In this document: positions 27,978-37,215 of the stretch, one piece after another | How positions within the stretch are numbered: position 1 is the first letter of the stretch | How the letters are laid out: the number at the start of each line of letters is the position of its first letter | Origin: Thiothrix phosphatis | GTDB lineage: Bacteria > Pseudomonadota > Gammaproteobacteria > Thiotrichales > Thiotrichaceae | Reading direction: 5' to 3' | Length of the DNA stretch: 64,000 bases | Assembly: GCF_035668035.1 (NCBI RefSeq) | Contig: NZ_JAYMYJ010000030.1 | Coordinates: 44,956-108,955 of the forward strand | Notes under the pieces: model-generated | What the model saw: only the letters and a program-made list of their open reading frames with translations | What the model was told of the DNA's origin: nothing | Databases searched by the model: none | Program-made: the position numbers and the translations under genes

Positions 27978-28570
27978 GCTTTCCGCCACACCAGCAGGCG
28001 GTTGTTCACCGGCATCTCGAAATCTTGCAGCAGCCCCATCCCCGCTGCTGACGCCAGCCGTTTCAGGTCGTCCGCATCCCGGATGCCGCTCCTGGGGTTG
28101 CGCATCTTAAGCCACTGGTCGAAGCGCTCATTACTCTCGCTGGTGTAATACCCGCCGTAATTGAACGGCCCATACAGCGCAAACAGCCCACCAGCTGGCA
28201 GCAGTTTCCCAACCCTGGCGAACAGCGCCTCCACCTCCAGCCAACCCATGATGTGCGCGGTATTGGCTGAGAACACCGCATCCACCTCCATGTCCGGCCA
28301 CGGGTCGCGCATGACATGCAGTTGCAGCGGCGGACGGGTGTTCGGCAAGCCCGCTTCCTCCAACCAAAGGCGGATGCCGGGATGGTTTTCCTCCACATCG
28401 CTGGTATGCCACACCAGATGCGGCAGGTTGGCGGCAAAATGGATGGCGTGCTGGCCGGTGCCGCTGCCGATTTCCAGCACGTCATGGCAGTCACGGAACA
28501 ACGGCCCGATCACCGCCAGGATCGGCTCCTTGTTCTGTTCACAGGATTCGGCAAAGGGTTTTGTCATCAT
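27974..28570 (-). CDS. DUF938 SAM-dependent methyltransferase-like protein
   Basis: A 198-residue class I methyltransferase fold protein of the DUF938 family. The SAM-binding glycine loop is VLEIGSGTGQHAIHFA near residue 31, followed by WHTSDVEENHPGI with the acidic ribose-binding residue. The start MTKPFAESCEQNKEPIL is characteristic of this family. The substrate is not known. It is a monocistronic gene convergent with tesA and divergent from the nuclease gene. Confidence 0.85.
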   Translation of the reverse strand: MMTKPFAESCEQNKEPILAVIGPLFRDCHDVLEIGSGTGQHAIHFAANLPHLVWHTSDVEENHPGIRLWLEEAGLPNTRPPLQLHVMRDPWPDMEVDAVFSANTAHIMGWLEVEALFARVGKLLPAGGLFALYGPFNYGGYYTSESNERFDQWLKMRNPRSGIRDADDLKRLASAAGMGLLQDFEMPVNNRLLVWRKA

Positions 28571-28648
28571 AGGGGCGTCCTTCCACTGGAATTCACACTA
28601 TCATTGCAGCACCCACAATAACGGAAATCCCCGGAGTTTATCCACAAC

Positions 28649-29215
28649 ATGAAAAAATGCTCATCTTACATGCTGGCCCTGCTCGCGTTCAGCCTGAGCG
28701 CCTGCCTCAACCATTCCAGCCTCAAACCGGACGGCAAGCTCCAGGCGCAACTCCCGCCCGGCACCAAAATGACCGATGAAGGCCACCTGCTCGCCAATGG
28801 GCGTGTGGTCAACATCAGCGACGGCGACACCCTGACCGTGCTGGGCGCTGACAACCAACGCTACAAAATCCGCCTGCAAGGCATCGACGCACCGGAAAAA
28901 AGCCAGCCTTACGGCCAGAAATGCAAGGAAGCGCTGATGATGGCGACCACCAACCTGCCGGTGGCAGTGGAAGCCTACAAGCTCGACAAATACGGGCGTG
29001 TCGTTGCCAAAATCATTGCCAATGGCAAGGACGTGGCGCTGGAACAGCTCAACAACGGTTGCGCCTGGCATTACACCGCCTACGCCAAGGAGCAAAGCGC
29101 CGCCGACCAGCAAACCTACGCCGCCGCCGAACAACAGGCACGCAAGGCCCGCAAGGGATTATGGCGGGAAAAACAGCCGGTAGCGCCATGGGATTACCGC
29201 CGCCAGCAACGATAA
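28649..29215 (+). CDS. Thermonuclease-family (SNase-like) lipoprotein
   Basis: A 188-residue secreted nuclease of the staphylococcal nuclease fold. The N-terminus is a lipoprotein signal (MLALLAFSLSAC) with Cys as the lipidation site. The SNase core shows VNISDGDTLTVLG, KIRLQGIDAPEKSQPYGQK (catalytic Arg and Asp region), DKYGRVVAKI, and WHYTAYAKE with RKGLWRE at the end. It may degrade extracellular nucleic acid or act in the envelope. A CGGAG lies about 12 nt before the ATG. It appears to be a single-gene unit. Confidence 0.88.
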   Translation: MKKCSSYMLALLAFSLSACLNHSSLKPDGKLQAQLPPGTKMTDEGHLLANGRVVNISDGDTLTVLGADNQRYKIRLQGIDAPEKSQPYGQKCKEALMMATTNLPVAVEAYKLDKYGRVVAKIIANGKDVALEQLNNGCAWHYTAYAKEQSAADQQTYAAAEQQARKARKGLWREKQPVAPWDYRRQQR

Positions 29216-29295
29216 ACGGTCATTTTCATTCGACAAACTGACAGCATTCGCCCTATGCTTGCCGTAACACATAGCAAACTTGGGTAGCCTGAACC

Positions 29296-31410
29296 ATGGA
29301 AGAACTCCCCGCCCTGCCCCCGCTTCCGCGCATTCTGGCTGGCCCCATCCTAAGACATGTCACCACCGGCAGCGCCACGGTATGGCTGGCCAGCAGTTGC
29401 GAACTGAAGCTGGAGTTGCGCGTCCTCAACACGGGTGGCGAGCTGATCAGCCAGCCTGCACCGCCTGATTCGGTACACCGCACCCAGCCTATTTCCGGCC
29501 AATCCAGCTGGCGGCTGGGCGACCAGCTTTGGGTGACATTGCTGGAAGCCTGCCCAGCCTCAAGCGAGCCGGAAAACCCAACGGCCTTCCCTGCCGACAC
29601 CCTGTTGGAATACGACCTGTTTGACCTTGACGCCAAGGCTGCGCTGGATCTGGATGACGTTTGCCTCAGCGGGGAAAGTCGCCCCGGTTTCTTCATTCCC
29701 AGCCAACTGGGCGTGATCGCCTACGGCTCTTGCCGCAAGGCGCATGGCCTGTCGTTCAATGATGATGGGCAAGTGCAACATAAAGATTCACTGGCCTTGC
29801 TGACCGAACAGTTGGAAGACACCCGCCGCAACCTGGGCAAACGCCCCGCCATGCTGTTCCTGATCGGCGACCAGATTTACGCCGACGACGTGCTGCCGGA
29901 ACTGATGGCCTACCTGCAAGCGCTGGCGCTGCAATTGATGGGCAAAAGCATCCTGTTGCCTGAGGGCAGCAATGTCTGCCTGATCACCGATCAAGACCGC
30001 AACCTGGTCAAGGTCAATTGCGGCCTGACCTCCACCTCCGGGCATGCGCATGTGCTCAGTTTCGGCGAATACGCCGCGCTGTACTTGGTGACTTTCGGCA
30101 ACCGGGTTGGCTTCCAATTCAACGCTGACGGCATGGAAAAAGCCGAGGCGCTGACCGGGCTGGAGCATTTCGACCCGAACCGGGTGGAGGAACTGGAGCG
30201 GCACAGCCTGCAAAGTTTCCTCCACAGCCAACCGCAAATCCGCAAGGCGTTCGCCAACATCATCACGTACCTGAACTTCGACGACCATGACATCACCGAT
30301 GACTGGAATTTGTGCCGCAGTTGGTACGACACGGTCGGCTCCAGCCCGGACGGCAAACGGGTCATCTCCAATGGGCTGGCGGCCTACTGGGCGTTTCAGG
30401 CATGGGGCAACAGCCCACCCCGCTATCACGACAGCTTTGTCCAGGTCATCAAGGGGCATCTGGACAACCCGGACGATGCGCAGAAAGCCGCCGAATACGA
30501 CTTCCATTTGTGGAAATTCCGCCGCTGGAGCTTCATGCTGCCGACCAACCCACCCATTTTCGTGCTGGATTCCCGTACCCAGCGCGATTTCGGCAGCAAC
30601 AACGAGCCGCCGCAATTGATGGACCGTTACGCACTGGACGAAATGCGCGGCGAATGGCTCGATATTGCCCGCAGTGGACAACGGCCAATTTTCCTGACCG
30701 GCACGCCGGTGTTCGGCTTTTCCTCGATAGAATGGCTACAGGATTTCCTCTACCGCATCGGCGTGCTGCTGGGCGGGCTGACCGGCCTGTTCAGCGCCAG
30801 CAGCTTGGATGTGGAAAGCTGGGTCGCCAACCGGCGCGGCTTCGCCTTTTTCCTCGATACGCTGCTGTTGCGGATGAACCTGACGAAAGCCACCATCCTG
30901 TCCGGCGATGTGCATTACTCCTTCGCCAACCGGGCGACCTACACCAACCACAGCAACCCGTTGGAGCCGAAAACGCTGCAATGCCTGCAACTGACCAGCA
31001 GCGCCATGCGCAATACGCCGCCAACCGGACGCCTGCTGGAAACCTTCCTCGCCAACTGGACCAGCAAGACGCGGCGCGGCCCGTGCAGCCCGGAAACCCT
31101 GCCGTGGTGGGAACGGGTGTTCGTCTGGCGGCTGTTCCGCTACAACACCTGGACGGCGAAAGTGCACGGCATACCGGGGCGCGCCTCCAGACGCAGCAAA
31201 CCGGGCCGATGGTGGAGGCCATTCCTGCTGTGGCGCATGATTGGCGTTGAAAACCGCCGCCCCATCCTGCGCACTGAACTGAGCCGCATCACCAGCCGCC
31301 CGAACCTGGCGTTGGTGCACCTGCGGGATGGCGAGGTCGTGCGGCAGGTGCTGCTGTCGGGCGACAAACGGGAAAACAACCTGATTTACCACATCCCACC
31401 CGATGTATGA
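29296..31410 (+). CDS. PhoD-like metallophosphatase
   Basis: A 704-residue protein of the PhoD/purple-acid-like metallophosphoesterase group. The metal-site motifs appear in order: YGSCRKAH (residues about 138-145), FLIGDQIYADD (about 193-203), FDDHDITDDWN (about 328-338) and SGDVHYSF (about 536-543). It lacks a signal peptide or TAT motif, unlike secreted PhoD, so it is probably cytoplasmic. The N-terminal ~130 residues form a beta-rich domain. The substrate could be a phosphodiester, but this is not determined by sequence. It is followed on the same strand by the DUF2520 gene with a gap of 22 nt. Confidence 0.82.
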   Translation: MEELPALPPLPRILAGPILRHVTTGSATVWLASSCELKLELRVLNTGGELISQPAPPDSVHRTQPISGQSSWRLGDQLWVTLLEACPASSEPENPTAFPADTLLEYDLFDLDAKAALDLDDVCLSGESRPGFFIPSQLGVIAYGSCRKAHGLSFNDDGQVQHKDSLALLTEQLEDTRRNLGKRPAMLFLIGDQIYADDVLPELMAYLQALALQLMGKSILLPEGSNVCLITDQDRNLVKVNCGLTSTSGHAHVLSFGEYAALYLVTFGNRVGFQFNADGMEKAEALTGLEHFDPNRVEELERHSLQSFLHSQPQIRKAFANIITYLNFDDHDITDDWNLCRSWYDTVGSSPDGKRVISNGLAAYWAFQAWGNSPPRYHDSFVQVIKGHLDNPDDAQKAAEYDFHLWKFRRWSFMLPTNPPIFVLDSRTQRDFGSNNEPPQLMDRYALDEMRGEWLDIARSGQRPIFLTGTPVFGFSSIEWLQDFLYRIGVLLGGLTGLFSASSLDVESWVANRRGFAFFLDTLLLRMNLTKATILSGDVHYSFANRATYTNHSNPLEPKTLQCLQLTSSAMRNTPPTGRLLETFLANWTSKTRRGPCSPETLPWWERVFVWRLFRYNTWTAKVHGIPGRASRRSKPGRWWRPFLLWRMIGVENRRPILRTELSRITSRPNLALVHLRDGEVVRQVLLSGDKRENNLIYHIPPDV

Positions 31411-31432
31411 CCCGAAAAAGGAAACCCGACAG

Positions 31433-32350
31433 ATGACAGCGACTTCCGCAGGCAATGTTCCTGTCCTGAATATCATCGGCGGCGGCAAGGTCGGCAAAAC
31501 GCTGGGCTATCTGTGGCGGGCGGCGGGCGTTTTCCGGCTGGGTGGCGTGCTCAACCGTTCGCAGGCAAGTTCGGCGGAAGCGGTGGCGTTCCTGCAAGGC
31601 GGGCAGGCTGTCGCCAACATGGCGGAACTGCCCCCGGCTGATGTTTTCCTGCTGGGCTGCGCCGACAACCATCTGGCCGATTGCTGTGCGGAACTGGCAG
31701 CAAACGGCGTGTTGCGGGCGGGCAATAGCGTGTTCCATTGCAGCGGCGCATTGAGCTCCGACCTGCTGGAGCCCGCCAGTGAAGTTGGCGCGCACACTGC
31801 CAGCGCACACCCGGTGAAAAGCTTTGCCGACCCGTTGCGCGCCGTGCAGGATTTCGCCGGAACCTTCTGCGGCATGGAAGGCGACGACGCCGCGCTGGCC
31901 GTATTGCAACCCGCTTTTGCCGCCATTGGCGCACGCTGCTTTGCGCTCGATGCCGGACACAAGACGCTCTACCACACCGCCAGCGTGATCGCCTGCAATT
32001 ACCTGGTCGCGCTGCAAGAAATCAGCCTGCAAACCTTCGGGCAAGCAGGTGTTGAACGTGAACTGGCGATGCGGATTCTGGAGCCGATTGTGCTGGGGAC
32101 AGTGGGCAATATTTTCCGGCTGGGGACGGCGCAGGCGCTGACCGGGCCGATTGCGCGCGGGGATCATACGGTAGTGGCGCGGCAGGTTGAGGCGCTGGCG
32201 GCATGGCGTGGGGATTATGCGGATTTGTACCGGTTGCTGGGGCAGGCGGCGGTGGAGCTTTCACAGCAGCAAGGCCATGCACCAGCGGCAGACCTGCACA
32301 CCATCGAACAACTGTTGGGTTTACACCGCTTGGCCAAGCAACAGCATTGA
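31433..32350 (+). CDS. Rossmann-fold / DUF2520 protein (F420 or NADP-dependent oxidoreductase-like)
   Basis: A 305-residue protein with an N-terminal dinucleotide fold (NIIGGGKVGKTLGYLW) and a C-terminal DUF2520 helical domain (HKTLYHTASVIACNYLVAL). The family is related to ProC-like and beta-hydroxyacid dehydrogenases, but its reaction is unknown. I prefer the ATG at 31433, after AAAAGGAAA at a good distance. An upstream ATG at 31403 overlaps the PhoD-like stop and lacks a ribosome site. It is convergent with epmB, with five bases between stops. Confidence 0.8.
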   Translation: MTATSAGNVPVLNIIGGGKVGKTLGYLWRAAGVFRLGGVLNRSQASSAEAVAFLQGGQAVANMAELPPADVFLLGCADNHLADCCAELAANGVLRAGNSVFHCSGALSSDLLEPASEVGAHTASAHPVKSFADPLRAVQDFAGTFCGMEGDDAALAVLQPAFAAIGARCFALDAGHKTLYHTASVIACNYLVALQEISLQTFGQAGVERELAMRILEPIVLGTVGNIFRLGTAQALTGPIARGDHTVVARQVEALAAWRGDYADLYRLLGQAAVELSQQQGHAPAADLHTIEQLLGLHRLAKQQH

Positions 32351-32355
32351 AGGCA

Positions 32356-33384
32356 TTACCCCACTGGCGTTTTCGCCTTTTCGCCCGCCACTTCCCGCAC
32401 CAGCTTGGGGACGAGGAAACCGGGCAGACGCTTCCGCGCCTCATCCAGGAGTTTCACCGCCTCCACTTCCGGCACCTCGAAATGCGCCGCCCCGGCAACG
32501 CGATCCAACAAGTGCAGGTAATACGGCAGCACCCGCTGCGCAAACAGGCTTTCGTTCAAGTCCACCTGCGCTTGCACGCTGTCATTCACGCCACGCAGCA
32601 ACACCGCCTGATTCAGCAACGTCACCCCGGCTTCATGCAACGCCGCCAACGCCGCCCGCACATCCCCTGCCGCCAGTTCCTGCGCATGGTTGGCGTGGAT
32701 CACCATCACCTTCTGCTGTGGGACTTGCTCCAATACGCGCAGGAAACCGGCATCAATCCGCGACGGCAGCACCACCGGCAAACGCGAATGGAAACGTACC
32801 CGTTGCACATGCGGGATGTCCCGCAACTGCCGGAACAAGGCTTCCAGCCGTTCATCCGACAGGGTCAGTGGGTCGCCACCGCTCAGGATCACTTCCCGCA
32901 CATCCGCATTGGCGCGGATGTAGGCCAGCGCCCCTTCCCATTCCCCCCTGGCCGGATTGGAACCGCTGTAAGGAAAATGCCGCCGGAAACAATACCGGCA
33001 ATGCACCGCACACGCCCCCGTCGTCACCAGCAGCACCCGCCCGTGATACTTGTGCAGCACGCCATCCGCCACCACGGCGTCCTGGTCGCCCACCGGGTCG
33101 GCGTTGAAACCTTCCACCACCCGCAATTCATCATCCAGCGGCAACACTTGGCGCAACAACGGATCGTTCCAGTCGCCCTTGCGCATCCGCGCCATATAGC
33201 TGTGCGGCGCCAGCAGGCGGAATTGCCGCGCCGCCGCCAGGCTGACGCCCGCCATCTCCAAATCCAGCCATTCAGCCAGCGCCTGCGGGTCGCGCACTGC
33301 TCCAGCCAGTTCACGCTGCCACAAAGCGACTTTCCCAGGCAAAGCAATTTCTACCTGATTTTTTACCTGAATTCCGGTTATCAT
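32356..33384 (-). CDS. epmB: EF-P beta-lysylation protein, radical SAM lysine 2,3-aminomutase-like
   Basis: Converts L-alpha-lysine to beta-lysine for modification of elongation factor P. The radical-SAM cluster motif is CAVHCRYCFRRHFPY (CxxxCxxC) and the conserved LSGGDPLTLSDERLE and HSRLPVVLPSRID segments follow. At 342 residues it has the usual EpmB length and lacks the long C-terminal extension of clostridial lysine aminomutases. It is encoded divergently from efp, 40 nt apart, which supports the assignment. Confidence 0.95.
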   Translation of the reverse strand: MITGIQVKNQVEIALPGKVALWQRELAGAVRDPQALAEWLDLEMAGVSLAAARQFRLLAPHSYMARMRKGDWNDPLLRQVLPLDDELRVVEGFNADPVGDQDAVVADGVLHKYHGRVLLVTTGACAVHCRYCFRRHFPYSGSNPARGEWEGALAYIRANADVREVILSGGDPLTLSDERLEALFRQLRDIPHVQRVRFHSRLPVVLPSRIDAGFLRVLEQVPQQKVMVIHANHAQELAAGDVRAALAALHEAGVTLLNQAVLLRGVNDSVQAQVDLNESLFAQRVLPYYLHLLDRVAGAAHFEVPEVEAVKLLDEARKRLPGFLVPKLVREVAGEKAKTPVG

Positions 33385-33424
33385 ATCGGGCTATTTTGAT
33401 CAGACGATTTTTTGGAGATGGACA

Positions 33425-33994
33425 ATGGCCACCTACGGCGCAAATGATTTAAGAGTCGGTGTGAAGATTATCATAGACGGCGACCCTTATGTCGTTGTTG
33501 AAAGTGACTTCGTAAAACCGGGGAAAGGGCAAGCGTTCACCCGCTGCCGGGTACGCAACCTCAAAAGTGGCCGTACCGTTGAAAAAACCTGGAAATCCAA
33601 CGAATCCGCCGAAGGCGCTGACGTTGAAGACCGCGACCTGGAATACCTCTACACCGACGGCGAATTCTGGCACTTCATGGACAATGGCAACTTCGAGCAA
33701 TTGTCCGCTGGCGAAGCCGCCATGGCTGATGCCGTCAAGTGGCTGAAGGGCAATGAGAAATGCATCGTCACCCTGTGGAACGGCGTGCCTTTGGTCGTCA
33801 CCCCGCCCAATTTCGTTGAACTGAAAATCACCCAGACCGACCCTGGCGTGCGCGGCGACACCGCCACCGGCGGCACCAAACCGGCCACACTGGAAACCGG
33901 TGCGGTGGTCAAGGTCCCGCTCTATATGGAAGAAGGCGAAATCCTCAAGATTGACACCCGCACTGGCGAATACGTGTCCCGCGTCAAGGCGTGA
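33425..33994 (+). CDS. efp: Elongation factor P
   Basis: Rescues ribosomes stalled at polyproline stretches. The 189-residue protein has the three EF-P beta-barrel domains. The modified lysine is Lys34 in the conserved loop VKPGKGQAF, matching the site beta-lysylated in E. coli. TGGAGATGG precedes the ATG. It overlaps epmA by 4 nt (GTGA) and is divergent from epmB, so substrate and both modification enzymes are encoded together. Confidence 0.98.
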   Translation: MATYGANDLRVGVKIIIDGDPYVVVESDFVKPGKGQAFTRCRVRNLKSGRTVEKTWKSNESAEGADVEDRDLEYLYTDGEFWHFMDNGNFEQLSAGEAAMADAVKWLKGNEKCIVTLWNGVPLVVTPPNFVELKITQTDPGVRGDTATGGTKPATLETGAVVKVPLYMEEGEILKIDTRTGEYVSRVKA

Positions 33995-34911
33995 ACCTGA
34001 CCGCACTCAAGGAACGCGCATCCCTGTACCAACAGGTGCGCGTTTTTTTTTCACAGCGCAAGGTGCTGGAAATTGAAACCCCGGCGCTTTCGCAGGCTGG
34101 CAACACTGACCCGTTCATCGACAGTTTCAGCGTGAACACCCCACAGGGGCTGCGCTGGCTGCACACTTCGCCTGAATACCCGATGAAACGCTTGCTGGCA
34201 GCCGGTTCCGGCGACATTTACCAGGTGTGCAAGGTCTGGCGGCGCGATGAGCGCGGCTCCCGCCACAATCCCGAATTCACCCTGCTGGAATGGTATCGGG
34301 TCGGCTTCACTTACCAACAACTGATGCAGGAAGTCGCCGAGTTGCTGCATACCCTGATCCCCCATCTGCAAAAACCGCCGCGCTTTTACACCTACCGCGA
34401 CCTGTTCCTTGAAACACTGGATATTGACCCCCATATTGCTGGAGAGGCGGAACTGTCCGTCTGCGCCCATGCGCAAGGCATCCATATCGACAGCAAGATG
34501 GATGCGCAAGGCTGGCGCGACCTGCTGCTGACCCACTGTGTGGAGCCGCAGTTTCCAACCGACCGGCTGACTTTCGTCCACCATTACCCGGCAAGCCAAA
34601 GCGCGCTGGCGCAACTGGAGCAAAGCCAAGGGCAATGGGTGGCGCAACGTTTCGAGGCCTACCTCGGCGGGCTGGAGCTTGGCAACGGTTACCAGGAACA
34701 GACCAGCGCCGCGCAAAACCGCCGCATACTGGAGCAGGACGCCGCCACCCGTGCTGATGGCGTCCCCATCGACGAACGTTTTCTTGCGGCGCTGGAAACC
34801 GGCCTGCCAGAATGCGCCGGTGTCGCCGTCGGCATTGACCGGGTGTTGATGTGCAGGATGCAGGTGGATGACATCAAACAGGTTATCCCTTTTCCGTGGG
34901 AGGTGGCATAA
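33991..34911 (+). CDS. epmA: EF-P--(R)-beta-lysine ligase
   Basis: A class II lysyl-tRNA synthetase paralogue (GenX/PoxA) that ligates beta-lysine onto EF-P Lys34. The 306 residues contain only the catalytic domain, without the anticodon-binding domain. Motif 2 is VCKVWRRDERGSRHNPEFTLLEWYR and motif 3 lies in ECAGVAVGIDRVLM. It starts with GTG at 33991, overlapping the efp stop by 4 nt. The length and lack of an N-terminal OB-fold separate it from lysS. Confidence 0.96.
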   Translation: MNLTALKERASLYQQVRVFFSQRKVLEIETPALSQAGNTDPFIDSFSVNTPQGLRWLHTSPEYPMKRLLAAGSGDIYQVCKVWRRDERGSRHNPEFTLLEWYRVGFTYQQLMQEVAELLHTLIPHLQKPPRFYTYRDLFLETLDIDPHIAGEAELSVCAHAQGIHIDSKMDAQGWRDLLLTHCVEPQFPTDRLTFVHHYPASQSALAQLEQSQGQWVAQRFEAYLGGLELGNGYQEQTSAAQNRRILEQDAATRADGVPIDERFLAALETGLPECAGVAVGIDRVLMCRMQVDDIKQVIPFPWEVA

Positions 34912-34945
34912 TAGCCGCCGAAAATAATATTCAAGGAGTTTGAAC

Positions 34946-35278
34946 GTGGACTTTCTGATTTCCAACGCTTATGCAGACGGCCCAGCCGCAGCGCCCGCAG
35001 GTGGCGGCCTGGAAATGATCCTGATGATGGCTGTTTTTTTCGCCATCATGTATTTCATGATCATCCGCCCGCAGCAAAAACGCGCCAAGGAACACAAACA
35101 AATGCTGGAAGCCCTCAGCAAGGGCGACGAAGTGGTGACTGGCGGTGGCGTGCTGGGAAAAATAGCTGGCATCAGCGAAAACTTTATTGAATTGAGCATT
35201 GCTGACAACGTCACCATCAAGGTGCAAAAACAGGCGATTTCCTCCGTCATGCCCAAAGGCACGATGAAAAGCGCATAA
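34946..35278 (+). CDS. yajC: Preprotein translocase subunit YajC
   Basis: A small single-pass membrane accessory protein of the SecDF complex. The 110 residues include the membrane segment (EMILMMAVFFAIMYFMII) followed by RPQQKRAKEHKQMLE and a cytoplasmic SH3-like domain with GDEVVTGGGVLGKI. AAGGAG at 34933-34938 is 7 nt before GTG 34946, the best start. A TTG two codons earlier (34940) is only one base from the ribosome site. It lies upstream of secD-secF in the usual order. Confidence 0.93.
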   Translation: MDFLISNAYADGPAAAPAGGGLEMILMMAVFFAIMYFMIIRPQQKRAKEHKQMLEALSKGDEVVTGGGVLGKIAGISENFIELSIADNVTIKVQKQAISSVMPKGTMKSA

Positions 35279-35290
35279 TCGCTTCCTTCC

Positions 35291-35332
35291 AACCACCTCA
35301 TGCCGGGGCGCATGGGGTGGTTTTGCTTTAAC
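35291..35332 (+). terminator. Terminator-like hairpin between yajC and secD
   Basis: A 12-bp stem (35291-35302 with 35311-35322, one T-G wobble) closes an 8-nt loop and is followed by TTGCTTTAAC. It ends about 15 nt before the secD start, so it can either separate yajC from secDF or act as a partial attenuator. The T-run is interrupted. Confidence 0.6.
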
Positions 35333-35346
35333 GGAATCCTATAACA

Positions 35347-37200
35347 ATGAACCGCTATCCACTCTGGAAGTACCTCATGATCGGCGTGATCCTGCTGGTC
35401 GGGATCATTTACGCCATACCCAATTTCTTCCCCTCCGACCCATCCGTGCAATTGAGTCCCAAAGTTGAGCAGGCTATCCAGCCAGCCGACATGCAGCGTT
35501 TTGAAGAGGCGCTGAAGGCCAAAGGGCTGACGTTCCGCGGCAGCGAAAACAGTGGCCAACTGGCGCTGTTCCGCTTTGATGACACCGATGTGCAGTTGAA
35601 AGCCTCCGAGGCCCTCAAGGAAGCGGTCGGCGAGCAGTATGTGGTGGCACTGAACCTCGCCCCATCCACCCCTTCATGGCTACGGGCGCTGAACGCCAAC
35701 CCGATGTTCCTCGGCCTCGACCTGCGCGGCGGGGTGCATTTCCTGATGGAAGTGGACATGAAGGCGGCGGTCGACAAGGCAATTGACCGCTATGAAGACG
35801 AGTTCCGGGATTTTCTGCGCGAAAAAGACATTCGCTATACAGGCATTTCCCGTGAAGGCGATATGTTGGTGGCCAAATTCAGCGACCCTGCAACCCGGGA
35901 CGCCGCCCTGGCAGTCCTCAATCCGGAATACCGCGACACCCTGCAATTTACTGCCCCGGATGGTGGCAGCGACCTACAGGCCAGCATTTCCCAGGTTGCC
36001 ATGGCCAATATCCAGAAATTCGCCCTGCAACAGAACATCACCACCCTGCGCAAGCGCGTCAACGAACTGGGCGTGGCGGAACCCGTCATCCAGCAGCAAG
36101 GCGCCAACCGCATCGTGGTGCAATTGCCCGGGGTGCAGGACACTGCCCGCGCCAAAGAAATCCTCGGTGCCACCGCCACCCTCGAATTCCGCTTGGTGGA
36201 CGAGGAAAACAACTCGGCGGATGCGGCGCAGAGTGGCCATATCCCGATTGGCGACCAGCTTTACAAGGAACGCAACGGCAGCCCGATCCTGCTCAAGCGC
36301 AAAGTCATGCTGACTGGTGACTATATCACCGACGCTTCCTCCGGCTTTGACCAGAACAACCGCCCCGCCGTGCACATCACGCTGGACAGCAAAGGTGCCA
36401 GCCGTTTCGCCAAAGTCACGGGTGAAAACGTGCAGAAACTGATGGCGGTGGTGTTCATCGAAACCAAGATTGAAACCAAGGAAGTCAACGGCCAGCCACA
36501 AAAAACCAGCACCACCAAGGAAGAAGTCATCAATGTGGCGCGCATCCAGGAGCAACTGAGCAAACGCTTCCAGATCACCGGGCTGGACTCCCCCAAGGAA
36601 TCACGCGACCTCGCCCTGCTGTTGCGCGCTGGCGCATTGGCTGCCCCGCTGTACATCGTGGAAGAACGCACGGTTGGCCCCAGCATGGGGGCGGAAAATA
36701 TCGCCAAAGGCTTCAATTCCAATATTTGGGGCTTTATCGCCGTCGTTATTTTCATGATCGTTTATTACCGCATGTTCGGTATTACCGCCAGTTTGGCGCT
36801 GGGCATCAATGGCTTCCTGCTGTTCGCGTTGTTGTCCATGCTACAGGCAACCCTGACGCTGCCCGGCTTGGCGGGCATCGCCCTGACCCTGGGGATGGCG
36901 ATAGACGCCAACGTGTTGATCAATGAGCGCATCCGTGAGGAATTGCGGGCGGGCAAACCACCGCAGGTGGCCATCAACGAAGGCTATGAACATGCCTGGG
37001 GCACCATTCTCGACTCCAACCTGACCACCCTGATTGCGGGTGTTGCCCTGTTCATGCTGGGTTCTGGGCCGATCAAAGGCTTTGCCGTCGTGTTGTGCCT
37101 AGGCATCTTGACCTCCATGTTCAGCGCCGTCACGGTTTCACGCGCCTTGGTGAACCTACTTTACGGTTCCAAACCGCGTCTACAGAAAATTTCCATTTAA
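35347..37200 (+). CDS. secD: Protein translocase subunit SecD
   Basis: RND-superfamily component that couples the proton gradient to protein translocation on the periplasmic side. The 617 residues hold an N-terminal membrane segment (LMIGVILLVGIIYAIPNFF), a large periplasmic domain (LGLDLRGGVHFLMEVD), and a five-helix C-terminal half with ITASLALGINGFLLFALLSM and LTLGMAIDANVLINERIREE, the conserved D-N-xL motif. The length matches E. coli SecD (615). It is followed by secF, with GGGGGAG in the 15-nt gap. Confidence 0.97.
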   Translation: MNRYPLWKYLMIGVILLVGIIYAIPNFFPSDPSVQLSPKVEQAIQPADMQRFEEALKAKGLTFRGSENSGQLALFRFDDTDVQLKASEALKEAVGEQYVVALNLAPSTPSWLRALNANPMFLGLDLRGGVHFLMEVDMKAAVDKAIDRYEDEFRDFLREKDIRYTGISREGDMLVAKFSDPATRDAALAVLNPEYRDTLQFTAPDGGSDLQASISQVAMANIQKFALQQNITTLRKRVNELGVAEPVIQQQGANRIVVQLPGVQDTARAKEILGATATLEFRLVDEENNSADAAQSGHIPIGDQLYKERNGSPILLKRKVMLTGDYITDASSGFDQNNRPAVHITLDSKGASRFAKVTGENVQKLMAVVFIETKIETKEVNGQPQKTSTTKEEVINVARIQEQLSKRFQITGLDSPKESRDLALLLRAGALAAPLYIVEERTVGPSMGAENIAKGFNSNIWGFIAVVIFMIVYYRMFGITASLALGINGFLLFALLSMLQATLTLPGLAGIALTLGMAIDANVLINERIREELRAGKPPQVAINEGYEHAWGTILDSNLTTLIAGVALFMLGSGPIKGFAVVLCLGILTSMFSAVTVSRALVNLLYGSKPRLQKISI

Positions 37201-37215
37201 GGGGGAGCCATCATC

